The notes under the pieces: model-generated
The model's input: only the letters and a program-made list of their open reading frames with translations
Databases searched by the model: none
What the model was told of the DNA's origin: nothing
Program-made: the position numbers and the translations under genes
NCBI RefSeq assembly: GCF_000209165.1
Contig: NC_009046.1
Span: forward strand, 310,001 to 374,000
DNA from: Scheffersomyces stipitis CBS 6054
Taxonomy: Eukaryota > Ascomycota > Pichiomycetes > Serinales > Debaryomycetaceae
Direction of reading: 5' to 3'
DNA: 64,000 nt
Shown here: positions 30,451-40,591 of the stretch, in pieces
Position numbering within the stretch: the first letter of the stretch is position 1
How the letters are laid out: every line of letters starts with the position of its first letter

Positions 30451-32019
30451 TCACATTATTTCACACTTGTCGTGTTGCTGTTTCCTTGCGCCAACAATAT
30501 CCTCATACTGCTCTTTCTTCCTATCTCTTAATTTCTCCTTGACTTCAACGGGGAAATATTTTTCCATTACATTCATTGCATCCATATCCAAATTAGACCC
30601 GTCTGCAATAAGTATTGCGTTCTCGTTTCTGCAAATTGGACAGTTAATCTTATTTTGTTGCTTCAACTTGACCAAACACCTCACACAAAACAAGTGTCCA
30701 CATTGCAACCTGATCGGCTTGTAAGCGATTGACATACAAATTGGGCAAGTGTAGTCCTCTAGTTGTGGAATCAAAGTGAGGACTCTATTTTGGAGAATGT
30801 AACAAATGGATTGAGCTATAGAGGTTCCTGTAATAAAAATGTGGTCATTGGAAACTAATTCCGGAAACTTGTGCAGAATACCAAGTGAAGTTTGTTTGTC
30901 GAATTTTTTCAAGATCTTTCTGAATGCTTCTGTATTTATGGATTGAAATTGCAAGATTTTCAAAAGATGATAATTCATGCTCACAAATTGATTGAAAGCA
31001 TCCAAGCTCTTCAGGTTTTTGAATTTCTGTAGAATTCCTGATTTCTCAACGTTATCTAGAAATTGTGCAAGATTCTTCTTGATTTGTTCGCTGTTCCTTT
31101 GTGATGAAAGCAAGGAGGTCTCATTATACTTGAAAAACACCTCGGAATCCAAATAAATTCTAAAAAGTTCTCTCCATGTGTACATATCAGAATTCTTCCA
31201 TCTAGAAGCATTATTTGACAATGTAGCTACTATTCCTCCTAATTCTTGAACCTCATCGATAAGTTTCTTTTCCTCTGCCGTTTTTAATTTATCGAGGTTT
31301 TCAAGTTCACCTTCTAGCATTTGGAAGAATTTTGAGTCTGAGTTTAACATGATGTAAATTTCATTTTTCTTCCTGTTATGTGTTGCTGGTGGTGTAGACT
31401 CAGACAATGCAGAATCTATATTTGTTGCTTCTGATTTTTCACTGATTGATTTTGCAACTGCTGGTGGTGAACCTTCACGACTGTGCGCTGGTGATATCAC
31501 AATGATCTCATCATTTTCTTCTTTCAATTCAATGATTTTTTCGGTATCCAGATCTTCTGATGAATCCACTTCTGGTGTATCAGCTTTAAATGATTCTAGT
31601 GGAGGTGGTTTCAAGTGCTGGAGAGGTGCATCGTCATTAAGCAAAGATTCTATTCGTTTCTTCAATTGCTGGCCCAACTCATAGATATGATCATCTGTGT
31701 ATTGGTCGTTTGAATAGTCCAAGGTGATCTTTAGCATCGGCTTAATGTCGTGACTGTTGTCTTTGGACTTGGTCAAGGTATATTCAGCGACTATTGGGTT
31801 TGAGGCAGTTGTATCATTTTCGTCGAGTTCAACGATTTTACTGTCAGCATCTTGGAAGAGCAACTTGAGGGTATTTTTTTCAAGGCCCAAGAACTTGAGT
31901 TCGTTGACTACCTTGTTGATGCACTTTTTTAGAGCTTTGTATTGAATGGCTGCCTCCATCCATTCTTCGGGTATGTCATCCTCTATCAAGGTCTGTTCGA
32001 GAACTTTGGCGAACTTCAT
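30451..32019 (-). CDS. SPX-RING ubiquitin ligase
   Basis: A 522-residue protein with an N-terminal SPX domain (MKFAKVLEQTLIEDDIPEEW, YKALKKCINKV; continuing after a Ser/Glu-rich insertion to FFKYNETSLLSSQ and the helix before the RING). A C3HC4 RING finger lies at about 425-463 (CPICMSIAYKPIRLQCGHLFC...CPIC). SPX domains sense inositol pyrophosphates and hence phosphate status. The same architecture occurs in plant NLA and fission-yeast Pqr1, which restrain phosphate transporters. Two CACGTG sites, one in the Pho4-preferred form CACGTGGG, lie 0.6-0.85 kb upstream. A role in phosphate homeostasis is inference from family. Confidence 0.88.
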   Translation of the reverse strand: MKFAKVLEQTLIEDDIPEEWMEAAIQYKALKKCINKVVNELKFLGLEKNTLKLLFQDADSKIVELDENDTTASNPIVAEYTLTKSKDNSHDIKPMLKITLDYSNDQYTDDHIYELGQQLKKRIESLLNDDAPLQHLKPPPLESFKADTPEVDSSEDLDTEKIIELKEENDEIIVISPAHSREGSPPAVAKSISEKSEATNIDSALSESTPPATHNRKKNEIYIMLNSDSKFFQMLEGELENLDKLKTAEEKKLIDEVQELGGIVATLSNNASRWKNSDMYTWRELFRIYLDSEVFFKYNETSLLSSQRNSEQIKKNLAQFLDNVEKSGILQKFKNLKSLDAFNQFVSMNYHLLKILQFQSINTEAFRKILKKFDKQTSLGILHKFPELVSNDHIFITGTSIAQSICYILQNRVLTLIPQLEDYTCPICMSIAYKPIRLQCGHLFCVRCLVKLKQQNKINCPICRNENAILIADGSNLDMDAMNVMEKYFPVEVKEKLRDRKKEQYEDIVGARKQQHDKCEIM

Positions 32020-33579
32020 GACGAGATCGTGGTTGCTGAGATTTGAATAGGATGTGTTTTGTTACTTGAACCTTGATTCTTATCTCAGTTGATAAATGCG
32101 ATGAGCTGAAGATGACCTGGATATACTAGATAATAGACAAGGTTGTGGTCGTGATGAGCTATGGTAGCAGAAAACGTCTGCGATGAGAATGTGGCTATTA
32201 TGAGTCGAATGTTGTCAGTTCCTATCCTTTACAACTTTGCTTGGCTCAAACAGTGTTGGTGGTTCTGGCTATTTGAGCTCTGCTATATAAATGTTCTAGT
32301 TATTGTATAACTGGCAGTGTCGATGACCATAGCAGGATGTGACGTCTGCCTGAAGGACTTGGCAAGATCGGAGGTAGATCGTGGGGCAAATGCAACTAGC
32401 GAATTACAGGGTGCTGAATAATAATTTTCTTAGCCTCAAGATGGTCCACTATGTAATTCGGGATGGTTTTGAAGCCGTTGGGGAGATTAATAGACCTTAA
32501 ACTGCTTTTAGAATGCAGATAAGAAAAGAATCCATGTAAGGCTGAAATTTTTTGGCGTTTGTTTTTTTTAGCTTCTCACTACAGTGTTGGAAGCCAGCAC
32601 ACGTGGGAGAAATTTTCCATACAATATTCTGGAAGCCTTGTGTGAAACGACAGATGCCAACTTTTTCTTGCAGATGAGTTTTGTGTCGCGGGGTGACAAT
32701 TGCTGCAACTATCTGTTTGCAACCTGTCTTGGCTCAATCGTATCAGGTCGGTAGGGGAAGCTACTGGAGCCAGGGGAGGTGGGAATCAGATATGGCGGTT
32801 TCAGGTCTTGTTAGCCAGGGTCACGGTACCAGATCGAGAGTCGCCTGACAGACACGTGCACAGTGACCACTTTCTCTGATAGGCAGAGCATGCAGGCACG
32901 AATAATGCTCCTTATACTATCTTTCAGTAAGTGAAGGTGGGTAACCAACAGACTTGCAGATGTCGTAATTCCTCCAAATGCAAAGATGTGGAAGTATCCT
33001 GTGGGCTCTTTTATTTTTAGGGTTTGGTGTTTTTTGCTCTTTCTTGCGCTTCATGGTGGATATTCTGAAACAATGGGTGCAAAAAAATTCTATTCCAACT
33101 CCCACGAATAAAACAATTTGCCGATCCTCCACTATCGCTACAAATATAGTCACTGTAGCTACATATGTAGTAAATATTGCTAAAGACACACAGGTGATCA
33201 CATTGATATCTTTTTGTCTCTGACGCTTCCCCTGTTTCAACCGCTTCTTTTTCGCTGTTTCGTTCAGTGCTGGTGGTATCTCTTCAACTCACTTCTATTG
33301 TTGTCAGTTACGAGTAGTCTCGGGAAATTAGTTGGTAACCCATGCAGCCAACAGGCTTGTAACCTAACAAGTTATTCTTCCACAATGTGCCGGGGGAATT
33401 TTGTGGGGAAGCTCGTTGTGATTCAGTATGCAGCACCGAAATTTTCCTGTAAATTGTCGATACCCTATTTAAACTTTAAATTAATGGGTGAAAAAAGATG
33501 CACCAAATTTAACAATTGCAACGAAATTCAATAATACATGAACATTTCTTCAAAATTTATACAACAAAATGCAAAAAAA
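32020..33579. other. 1.6 kb spacer upstream of the SPX-RING gene
   Basis: Promoter of the SPX-RING gene and downstream flank of tRNA-Glu. CACGTGGG is at 32600-32607 and CACGTG at 32853-32858. A 107-codon minus frame (32917-33240) opens only at TTG and is not credible. Words starting TGTTGG (32584) and ending CCAACA (about 33353) gave no target-site duplication, so no LTR is called. Confidence 0.45.
32600..32607 (+). promoter_or_regulatory. Pho4-type E-box upstream of the SPX-RING gene
   Basis: CACGTGGG matches the high-affinity Pho4 form of the E-box, about 580 bp upstream of the SPX-RING ATG. Another CACGTG lies at 32853-32858. Similar CACGTG sites are common in this window, so specificity rests on the GG flank and the SPX domain. 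Confidence 0.35.
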
Positions 33580-33651
33580 TTCCGATACCGGGAGTCGAAC
33601 CCGGGTCTGCTCGGTGAAAGCGAACCGTGCTAGCCGTTACACTATATCGGA
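33580..33651 (-). tRNA. tRNA-Glu (anticodon TTC)
   Basis: A 72-nt cloverleaf without intron. Acceptor TCCGATA pairs with TATCGGA. Box A TAGTGTAACGGCTAGCAC and box B GGTTCGACTCC are intact. The anticodon loop CTTTCAC gives TTC, reading GAA. Nearly identical to S. cerevisiae tRNA-Glu. Confidence 0.96.
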
Positions 33652-34382
33652 GAAGTTGTTGGTTTTGCTTTCCCTGTTGGCTCGAGGCAAAATTGAAGAC
33701 AGCCTCTGCAACAGCCCGTTTTTTGGATTATAATACATGTCAATTCGTAAAAATTAAGATTTCACCTAATTTTCAGGTAAAGCCGTCGATGGTTTTAGCT
33801 GTAGGTGTCCTCCAGACTTTCGTTATGGATTAGAGGAAGATTTATATACTAGTATGCTTGAGTGTTTTTGCGATACTTGCAATTTCATAAATGATTCACC
33901 TTTTAGCTGTGCATAACTGTAGTAATATTATATGTCAGTGTGAACATTTCCAGAATAGTTTTATCGATCATGTTTCAATGGTATTTAACAATATATATAT
34001 AAATTGACTTCTTTCACAAGGTTTTGAATTATATTTCTGGAAGATATTTCCAAATTTATCAAAAAATAAAAAATAAGTTTTGGATGCAAGTCTCTTGTCT
34101 ACATCGATAATAATACGAATTAAGTACTTACTACTGAGAGACACAATTCTATTAAACGAAAAGTATCCAGCCGAAATACACTTGCAAAAGCTCAACGCAA
34201 GTCGCAGCCATTTTGCAATCATACGAACATATTGAGTGTGCAGAACATTCTCGAACAAGCCTGCAGACAGTCACCAACATCTGAGAACGTTTAAACTCAT
34301 ATGAATGCTACGAGCTTCGAATCTAAATTATTGACCACCTCACCTATTTATTCATAAAATATACCATACTAGCGAGCCCAAC
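33652..34382. other. Spacer between tRNA-Glu and GET3
   Basis: A 731-bp AT-rich spacer with the tRNA 5' flank and the GET3 promoter. A 96-codon minus frame (33968-34258) opens at TTG and has no family match that I recognise. No other gene is seen. Confidence 0.45.
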
Positions 34383-35426
34383 ATGGATTTCGAATTAGAA
34401 CCTACTTTGGAATCAATAGTACAACAGGATACCTTGAAGTGGATCTTTGTCGGAGGCAAAGGTGGTGTCGGTAAAACCACCACCTCTTCATCTATCGCTG
34501 TACAATTGGCATTGAACCACCCCAACGATCAGTTCTTGTTGATCTCAACCGATCCTGCCCACAACTTGTCTGATGCATTCTGTCAAAAATTCGGGAAAGA
34601 TGCCAGAAAGGTCGACGGCTTGTCCAACTTGTCATGCATGGAAATCGACCCCGAGGCTGCTATGAGTGACTTACAACAACAAGCCCAACAATACAATAAT
34701 GATCCAAACGATCCTTTGAAAAGTATGATGAACGATATGACCGGTTCAATTCCCGGTATTGACGAAGCGTTGTCGTTCATGGAAGTGTTGAAACACATCA
34801 AAAGCCAAAAGGTGGACGAAAACGACGACAAGGACAAGATCTCCTACAGAACCATTATCTTCGATACTGCTCCTACTGGTCACACATTGCGTTTCTTGCA
34901 GTTGCCCTCTACTTTACAAAAACTCTTGTCCAAATTCCAGGCTTTGTCAGGCAAATTTGGTCCAATGATGAGCATGTTGGGTGGAGGTAACCAGCAGGAA
35001 ATGTTTGATAAGTTGAACGAAGTGCAAAAAAATGTCACCGAGGTGAACGAACAGTTTACTAACCCCGATTTGACCACTTTTGTGTGTGTATGTATCTCCG
35101 AATTCTTGTCGTTGTACGAAACCGAGAGAATGATTCAGGAATTGATGTCATACAACATGGACGTCAACTCTATTGTTGTCAACCAGTTGTTGTTCGCCGA
35201 CGACGACGAAAAGCCTTGTAAGAGATGTGTCAGTAGATGGAAGATGCAAAAGAAGTATTTGGACCAAATGGCCGAATTGTACGAAGACTACCATTTGGTT
35301 AAGATGCCTTTATTAGGTACCGAAATCAGAGGCGTAGAAAACTTGAAGAAATTCTCTAAGTTCTTGTTAACTCCATATGACCCTAAGGTCAATGGTGACC
35401 TTGTCACCAGTTTAGAGGAGAAATAA
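34383..35426 (+). CDS. GET3: Get3 ATPase, tail-anchored protein targeting
   Basis: Cytosolic homodimeric ATPase that carries tail-anchored proteins to the ER through Get1/Get2. The 347 residues match the family length (354 in S. cerevisiae). The deviant P-loop [10 protein letters not shown] lies at about 24-33, [12 protein letters not shown] is switch I, and [15 protein letters not shown] is switch II. The Met-rich client-binding helical insert ([17 protein letters not shown]) follows. The zinc-binding CxxC (PCKRC, about 279-282) is intact and holds the dimer together. The window also encodes likely GET clients (a tail-anchored protein at 47941). Confidence 0.97.
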   Translation: MDFELEPTLESIVQQDTLKWIFVGGKGGVGKTTTSSSIAVQLALNHPNDQFLLISTDPAHNLSDAFCQKFGKDARKVDGLSNLSCMEIDPEAAMSDLQQQAQQYNNDPNDPLKSMMNDMTGSIPGIDEALSFMEVLKHIKSQKVDENDDKDKISYRTIIFDTAPTGHTLRFLQLPSTLQKLLSKFQALSGKFGPMMSMLGGGNQQEMFDKLNEVQKNVTEVNEQFTNPDLTTFVCVCISEFLSLYETERMIQELMSYNMDVNSIVVNQLLFADDDEKPCKRCVSRWKMQKKYLDQMAELYEDYHLVKMPLLGTEIRGVENLKKFSKFLLTPYDPKVNGDLVTSLEEK

Positions 35427-35685
35427 ATAGTAACTCTGAATGTATATAAATATACTTAATAGTCTTTAAACACTTCTATTCGAAGAACATAAATATTGCA
35501 CGTGACTTTCGTGAATTGAGATCGGACTGGAAAATTATTTACGAACCAAAGCTGTTCCGAGTTATTTATTTCGGATTATCAGTTTACGACAAAGGAGAGT
35601 CTCTCTTTGCAACACAGTGCAGGGACTGGTTGACTACGAACTGAGCGATCTGGAAACACAAGTTTACAAATCTTGAATTTCAATC

Positions 35686-35945
35686 ATGGCCAGAGGGAAT
35701 CAGAGAGATTTGGCCAGAGCTAAGAATTTGAAGAAGCAACAGGATGCTGCCAAGAACGCAAAGAAGAGTGGCGATCCTGCCAAAAGAATGGAGAGTGATG
35801 CTGAGAAGATGAGAAGAAAGCAAGCTGAAGGTATGTGGTAATCCTCTATGACAATTTGCTTTGAACATGTTTCTGTGATATACTAACGATTTTTTATATA
35901 GCTGATGCCAGAAAGATGGCCGAGCAACAAGGTAACAAGAAGTAA
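35686..35945 (+). CDS. SERF-family small protein, spliced
   Basis: A 62-residue basic protein with exons 35686-35830 and 35902-35945. It begins MARGNQRDLARAKNLKKQ and contains GDPAKRMESDAEKMRRKQAE, followed after the splice by ADARKMAEQ. This is the 4F5/SERF family, and the closest S. cerevisiae relative is YDL085C-A. Metazoan SERF/MOAG-4 promotes amyloid formation and binds nucleic acids; the yeast protein is less studied. The gene was missed by unspliced reading because exon 1 runs into a stop just after the donor site. Its neighbour here, the dienelactone hydrolase, is also its neighbour in S. cerevisiae. Confidence 0.93.
35831..35901 (+). other. Intron of the SERF-family gene (71 nt)
   Basis: Donor GTATGT, branch ATACTAACG and acceptor TATATAG. 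It interrupts an Ala codon (G/CT) and splicing restores the conserved QAEADARK stretch. Confidence 0.95.
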
Positions 35946-36523
35946 GCCAACTTCTGATACTAGAAGCAAGTTGCTTCGACAGTAGCGTTGCTGTTGGATA
36001 TCTTTACATCATTTGTTTGGTATTTTTACATTTGTGCCAGTATTGTACAGGTTTAGGGTGCAATCTTCTGTTGGAGTTGGAGGCCTAGCTGAAGCTAAAA
36101 GCAGAAGAACCAGCATTGAGTATGTTGATTTGTAGTTCAACAAATAATAACCAGCATAAATGTTTTACGTTTACAAGGAGAGCAGGTTCCAGATGTCATC
36201 GGCCTACTTCTGGGGAAATCTGCTATTGTAGGACAACTATTTTCAATAAACTATCTAGTAATCATAGCAGGCTATAAAACGACTATATGATTACCATGAA
36301 CCGAATTCGATATCCCAATATCCGAATCAGGAAAAGCTTCCTATTCCAATATATATAAGCAAAGGGATTGGTCGGAGAATTCCGCCTGCACTATGCCAGG
36401 AAAACCTGCAGTGCGGGGGTATATAATATTCCCATAATTTTCACTTCGTTGAATACTTTTCAGTTTATCACTCTTTCTGTTCTCTACTTCAATTATCCAC
36501 TCAATTGCCAATTTTTTACCACT
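35946..36523. other. Spacer before the dienelactone hydrolase gene
   Basis: A 578-bp spacer. TATA-like words (ATATATAAG near 36350, GTATATAATA near 36419) lie 100-175 bp upstream of the ATG. The open frame upstream of 36524 begins at TTG and is leader sequence. Confidence 0.45.
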
Positions 36524-37333
36524 ATGTTGATCGAAGAAACCTACCACGATGTCAAGACCTCTTATGGCACCACCATGAGATTATTTGTCTTCCATCCCAA
36601 GGTGCCTAACTACCCCAAGGTCAAGTTCCCAGGTGTCATTGTCTACAGTGAAATCTACCAGGTTACCGGCCCAGTTTCCAGATTCGCCAAGGACATTGCA
36701 GGTCAAGGATTCATCGTCGTGTGTCCATCGATCTACCATAACTTTGAGAGCTATGAAGCATTGACTTACGATGATGAAGGTACTGACAAAGGTAACAAGT
36801 ACAAGATTGAAAAGGAGTTGAAGTCTTACGATGAAGACAACAATTTGTCCATTGAGTATTTGTTGTCGTTGCCAACATGTAACGGCAAGATTGGTGCCAC
36901 TGGAATGTGCCTTGGTGGCCATTTAGCATTCCGTTCATCTTTGGATCCTAGAGTCAAAGCTGCTGTCTGTTTCTTTGCTACAGACATCCACATCCATGCC
37001 TTGGGCAAGGGTAAGAATGATGACTCCTTGAAGAGATCCAGCGAGATCAAGGGTGAAATCATCATGATCTTTGGCTGCAAAGATAACCACGTTCCTTTGG
37101 AGGGTAGAGACTTAATCAGATCTACATTGAGAGCCAACAACGTTGATATGACCTTTATTGAGATCAACGATGCTCAACATGCCTTTGTCAGAGACGAGCT
37201 CAGTAAAGGCAGGTACGACCCTGCTACTACTAAGAACTGTTTCGAATGGCTCTTGGAATTGTTCAACAGAAAGCTCAAGTTGGACTATGGTGACCACGAC
37301 GGTAAGGCTGAGGTGATTGAGAACATCTGCTGA
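36524..37333 (+). CDS. Dienelactone hydrolase family protein
   Basis: A 269-residue alpha/beta hydrolase of the carboxymethylenebutenolidase type. The nucleophile is Cys in GMCLGGH (about 127-133), typical of true dienelactone hydrolases rather than the Ser enzymes. The acid is likely Asp in GCKDNHVP and the base His in NDAQHAF. Length and motifs match the S. cerevisiae protein YDL086W (273 residues). The natural substrate in yeast is not established. The ATG at 36524 is used; 52 upstream codons open only from TTG and include promoter-like sequence. Confidence 0.9.
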   Translation: MLIEETYHDVKTSYGTTMRLFVFHPKVPNYPKVKFPGVIVYSEIYQVTGPVSRFAKDIAGQGFIVVCPSIYHNFESYEALTYDDEGTDKGNKYKIEKELKSYDEDNNLSIEYLLSLPTCNGKIGATGMCLGGHLAFRSSLDPRVKAAVCFFATDIHIHALGKGKNDDSLKRSSEIKGEIIMIFGCKDNHVPLEGRDLIRSTLRANNVDMTFIEINDAQHAFVRDELSKGRYDPATTKNCFEWLLELFNRKLKLDYGDHDGKAEVIENIC

Positions 37334-37639
37334 GTAGTATATGACATAGAAAAGGTAGAAAAAAAAGAAAAACAAAATAAAAAATTATGCCTAATATCTA
37401 AATGAAGAGTACAATCAAAATTCATACCTTTAAAAGGAAGTACCCCAGTCTACTGAATGTAAAGGTTTATATGTTTTATGTACATATGGTAGCGCGAATT
37501 CAAATTTACCCTGCACACGACCACGAGGATATGCAGGAATACACTCGTTGAAAAATCACCATCCTGAAAAAAATTCATCAAGTCTTTCAGCTTGACAAAT
37601 TGTTCAACAGACCATTAGAACTAGTATACAGCCGATAAT
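37334..37639. other. Spacer before TIF34
   Basis: A 306-bp spacer with an A-rich stretch after the hydrolase stop and the TIF34 promoter. Nothing specific is recognised. Confidence 0.4.
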
Positions 37640-38692
37640 ATGAGACCAATAAAGTTGATGGGTCACGAGCGTTCGTTGACACAAGTCAAGTACAACAGAG
37701 AAGGGGACTTATTATTCTCTGTGGCCAAAGATAATGCTGCCTCTATCTGGTATTCCTCCAACGGTGAGAGATTAGGTACTTTAGAAGGTCACCAGGGTGT
37801 GATCTGGTCGATTGACGTTGATCCTGATACCCATTTATGTGCTACAGGAGGTGGTGATTTGGCTATCAAGTTGTGGAAGGTCGAGACTGGTAAATGTGTT
37901 TTCACGTGGGAATCTCCATCTCCTGTGAGAAGAGTGGCTTTCTCACCAGATGGATCTAGACTCTTAGCTATTGCTGACCAGGTCATGGGACATATTGGTA
38001 CGATTGTAGTTTACGAAATAAATCACGACGACGAATCTTTAACGAACCAAAGCACCGAGCCATCATTGGTGATCGAGACTCCTCAGGATGGAGCTAAGGC
38101 TACTGTCGCTGGATGGTCAGCTAACGGCGAGTTCATTATTTCCGGTCATGATGACGGCTACATCTACAAGTACGATGCCCAGACTGGTGAAGCCGTTAAC
38201 TCACTTGAAGCTCACGGAATTCACACTGAAGAAAAAAACGTTACCGTTACTGACATACAGTTTGCTGCTGAAGACAGATCTTATTTCATCACTTCTTCGA
38301 AGGACAAATGTTCCACATTGATCGATGTCGACACCTTTGAAATCTTGAAGGTATACAAGGCAGACGCACCTATGAACACCGCTGCTATAACCCCACTTAA
38401 AGACTTCGTCATCTTGGGTGGTGGTCAGGAAGCCAGAAACGTCACAACGACTGCTGAATCGCAGGGTAAGTTCGAGGCCAGATTCTACCACAAGGTGTTT
38501 GAAGACGAAATCGGTCGTGTCAAAGGTCATTTCGGTCCATTGAACACCGTCGCTGTTCACCCAGATGGTACTGGTTACAGTAGTGGAGGAGAAGATGGTT
38601 TCATCAGAGTGCATACCTTCGACAAGTCGTACTTCGACTTCTACGTCGATGCCGCTGAGAAGAATACCGAAAAGTCAGCTGAAAAGGCTTAA
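37640..38692 (+). CDS. TIF34: Translation initiation factor eIF3 subunit i (Tif34)
   Basis: WD40 beta-propeller subunit of eIF3 that binds eIF3b and eIF3g. The 350 residues begin [19 protein letters not shown] as in the family. Repeats are visible as [43 protein letters not shown] and the final [15 protein letters not shown]...[13 protein letters not shown]. The short charged C-terminal tail ([11 protein letters not shown]) follows the last blade. Length equals that of S. cerevisiae Tif34 (347) within a few residues. Confidence 0.97.
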   Translation: MRPIKLMGHERSLTQVKYNREGDLLFSVAKDNAASIWYSSNGERLGTLEGHQGVIWSIDVDPDTHLCATGGGDLAIKLWKVETGKCVFTWESPSPVRRVAFSPDGSRLLAIADQVMGHIGTIVVYEINHDDESLTNQSTEPSLVIETPQDGAKATVAGWSANGEFIISGHDDGYIYKYDAQTGEAVNSLEAHGIHTEEKNVTVTDIQFAAEDRSYFITSSKDKCSTLIDVDTFEILKVYKADAPMNTAAITPLKDFVILGGGQEARNVTTTAESQGKFEARFYHKVFEDEIGRVKGHFGPLNTVAVHPDGTGYSSGGEDGFIRVHTFDKSYFDFYVDAAEKNTEKSAEKA

Positions 38693-39208
38693 ACGTAGGT
38701 CCAATATCTGGGCATATATAAGAAAAAGACTTAATCGTTTGCATGCAACTAGATTTACTGCCCATTGGACCGAAGAGAGCTTTGTAGCTCCAGCCGGTCT
38801 TTGGGTCCAACTAATGGCGAAACTTCCGTCATGCCTTGTATACTACATATCATAAATTCATACAAATGTCTCTATCTGAGTCACCGTAGTCTATGGTTTT
38901 TCTAAGTAAGTGTGAAGAGTTAAAGAGAGAACCTCCTCCAAATTTCAAATAGTAGTCATGTGACATCGCTACCTTTTTTTGGCTGCTCTGTATTGTTCTT
39001 CAGCCTTCCATGTGCACAACTCAGAAACTTCTAGCAGGTTCCAGTAGCTTGAAATTCAGATGACTGCGAAAATGATCCTCCATAGATAAGCATTTGTATT
39101 TATAAGGAGGCGAAATCTTGCCATAAAAAATTCATGTTTTTAAGATTTATATTGATTTATTAAATATATTTCAGTATTTTAACAATATCAAATCAGACCT
39201 TGCCAAAT
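38693..39208. promoter_or_regulatory. Spacer with a heat-shock-element-like site
   Basis: A 516-bp spacer upstream of the HSP20-like gene. AGAAACTTCT (39023-39032) fits the nGAAnnTTCn core of a heat-shock element, followed by TTCC and TTGAA words. TTTATAAGG near 39097 is TATA-like. CATGTGAC lies near 38957. Confidence 0.4.
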
Positions 39209-40168
39209 ATGCTAGACTTCTACTATCCAAACAAATCTTACCCATTCGTTGTGGAAAACGGTATTCTCTCTGACTTGATCAACCGTTTCGACAGACTGGC
39301 AATTATCCCCAGTCAACAGGAATTGTACAGGATCAGACAACAACAAGAAAGAGAACGTTATGCAAGAAGACAGGCAGCTCTCAGAGAGAGAGAGTATGAA
39401 CGAATATGTCGGCAACAGGCTTACCATCAATTGAGCAGACCCTCTCATCTTAAACAATTGGAAACTTCTCAGGACTACCAGATTCAGGTATTCAAGAGGT
39501 ATGGAGACTTCAATAACTACCAGATAAGAGTAGTCAAGAACTCAGATGAGGTTTTCTTGAAGATCCACAGCGATGAAGACGACTTCGACCGATCGTTCCA
39601 TCTTGATGAAGAATCCATTGACGTCCACAACGTCACGTGGAAGTGGCTCAAGGGTAACAATGCATTGGTGGTGTATTTGCCTAAACTTGATGTTGCTGTG
39701 ACTTCTCCCTTAACTAAGGAGGAAAAGAGGAAATTTAAGAAACAACAGGTGACTGAAAAAATCCATAAATCAAAACAGAGGAGACTTGAGAAGAAGTTGA
39801 AGAAACGAGCTGAAAGGGAATTGGCTCATAAACAAAGAGAAGAGGCCAGAATATCGAGAAAGGAAAGGAAAAATCGCCACAAATATGGCTATCAAAACCC
39901 AGAGAAATCGGTTTTAGCCACTGAAGATAGCGATCTTGAAGTTGAGCCGATTTTTGGAGTGCCTGCTTCTCCAGTGTTGGAGCCAGTTGTTGCTCCAGTA
40001 TCTAGCAGCACTGATTCCGAGTACGAAACACCCAGTGAATCAGAAGAAGAGGAAGAAACTAGTAGTCCTTCAATAACTCCGACACATACCATTTCTTTAG
40101 AAGAAATTGAGGACGAAGAGTTTGTAAACTACAACAAACGTTTAGCAGATTCGCAAGATTGTTTGTAA
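39209..40168 (+). CDS. HSP20/alpha-crystallin-like protein with charged coiled-coil and acidic tail
   Basis: A 319-residue protein not recognised by name. Residues ~36-72 form a Gln/Arg/Glu-rich helix. Residues ~90-160 (YQIQVFKRYGDFNNYQIRVV, FDRSFHLDE, VTWKWLKGNNALVVYLPK) look like an alpha-crystallin/HSP20-type beta sandwich, ending with the usual A-L-x-V-x-x-P-K strand. Residues ~168-235 are a Lys/Glu/Arg-rich coiled coil, and the C-terminus is acidic and Ser-rich. A possible Hsf1 site upstream fits a stress role. The domain call is by pattern and could be wrong; the ATG at 39209 is used rather than a TTG three codons earlier. Confidence 0.65.
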   Translation: MLDFYYPNKSYPFVVENGILSDLINRFDRLAIIPSQQELYRIRQQQERERYARRQAALREREYERICRQQAYHQLSRPSHLKQLETSQDYQIQVFKRYGDFNNYQIRVVKNSDEVFLKIHSDEDDFDRSFHLDEESIDVHNVTWKWLKGNNALVVYLPKLDVAVTSPLTKEEKRKFKKQQVTEKIHKSKQRRLEKKLKKRAERELAHKQREEARISRKERKNRHKYGYQNPEKSVLATEDSDLEVEPIFGVPASPVLEPVVAPVSSSTDSEYETPSESEEEEETSSPSITPTHTISLEEIEDEEFVNYNKRLADSQDCL

Positions 40169-40591
40169 ACACTAGGAAACGAGGCTCTAGATAGACACTT
40201 ACATATTTTAATTATTATGACATGATGCTTTATTAAACTTGTTTTTCGTAGATATTTTACAATAGTTTTCGTTATTGCAAATTCTAAATATGATTTGCAC
40301 CAGTAGAGGTTATCCAAAAAGAAATATTACACTAAATAATTATGCGCTATATAACGGATATTAAATCAACAATATGTTGCACAAACCTGGTTAGGAATAG
40401 TAATGAGATTGTGCCGCAGAGTCACGTGAATACACTATCTATATTTTTCATTAATAAGAATGCATTTTTGCAATGAACCTTCTTACAGAATTGTCCTCTT
40501 AGATCAGAACGTGTAGTTCATAATTTTTTCTGCTTTTTCTCAACTCATTTGCTTTATCCAGTATTGCTATAGCAAACTAGACTAATTCACC
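40169..40591. other. Spacer before RAD16
   Basis: A 423-bp AT-rich spacer with TCACGTGA at 40422-40429, about 165 bp upstream of the RAD16 ATG. No gene is seen. Confidence 0.45.

Noticed and set aside
32917..33240. 107-codon minus-strand frame
   Set aside because: It opens at TTG and overlaps another frame of similar length on the other strand; composition looks non-coding.
32584..33353. Possible LTR with TGTTGG...CCAACA ends
   Set aside because: There is no target-site duplication, no second copy and no internal LTR features; the length is also unusual.
33968..34258. 96-codon minus-strand frame upstream of GET3
   Set aside because: It starts at TTG in AT-rich DNA and has no recognised family.
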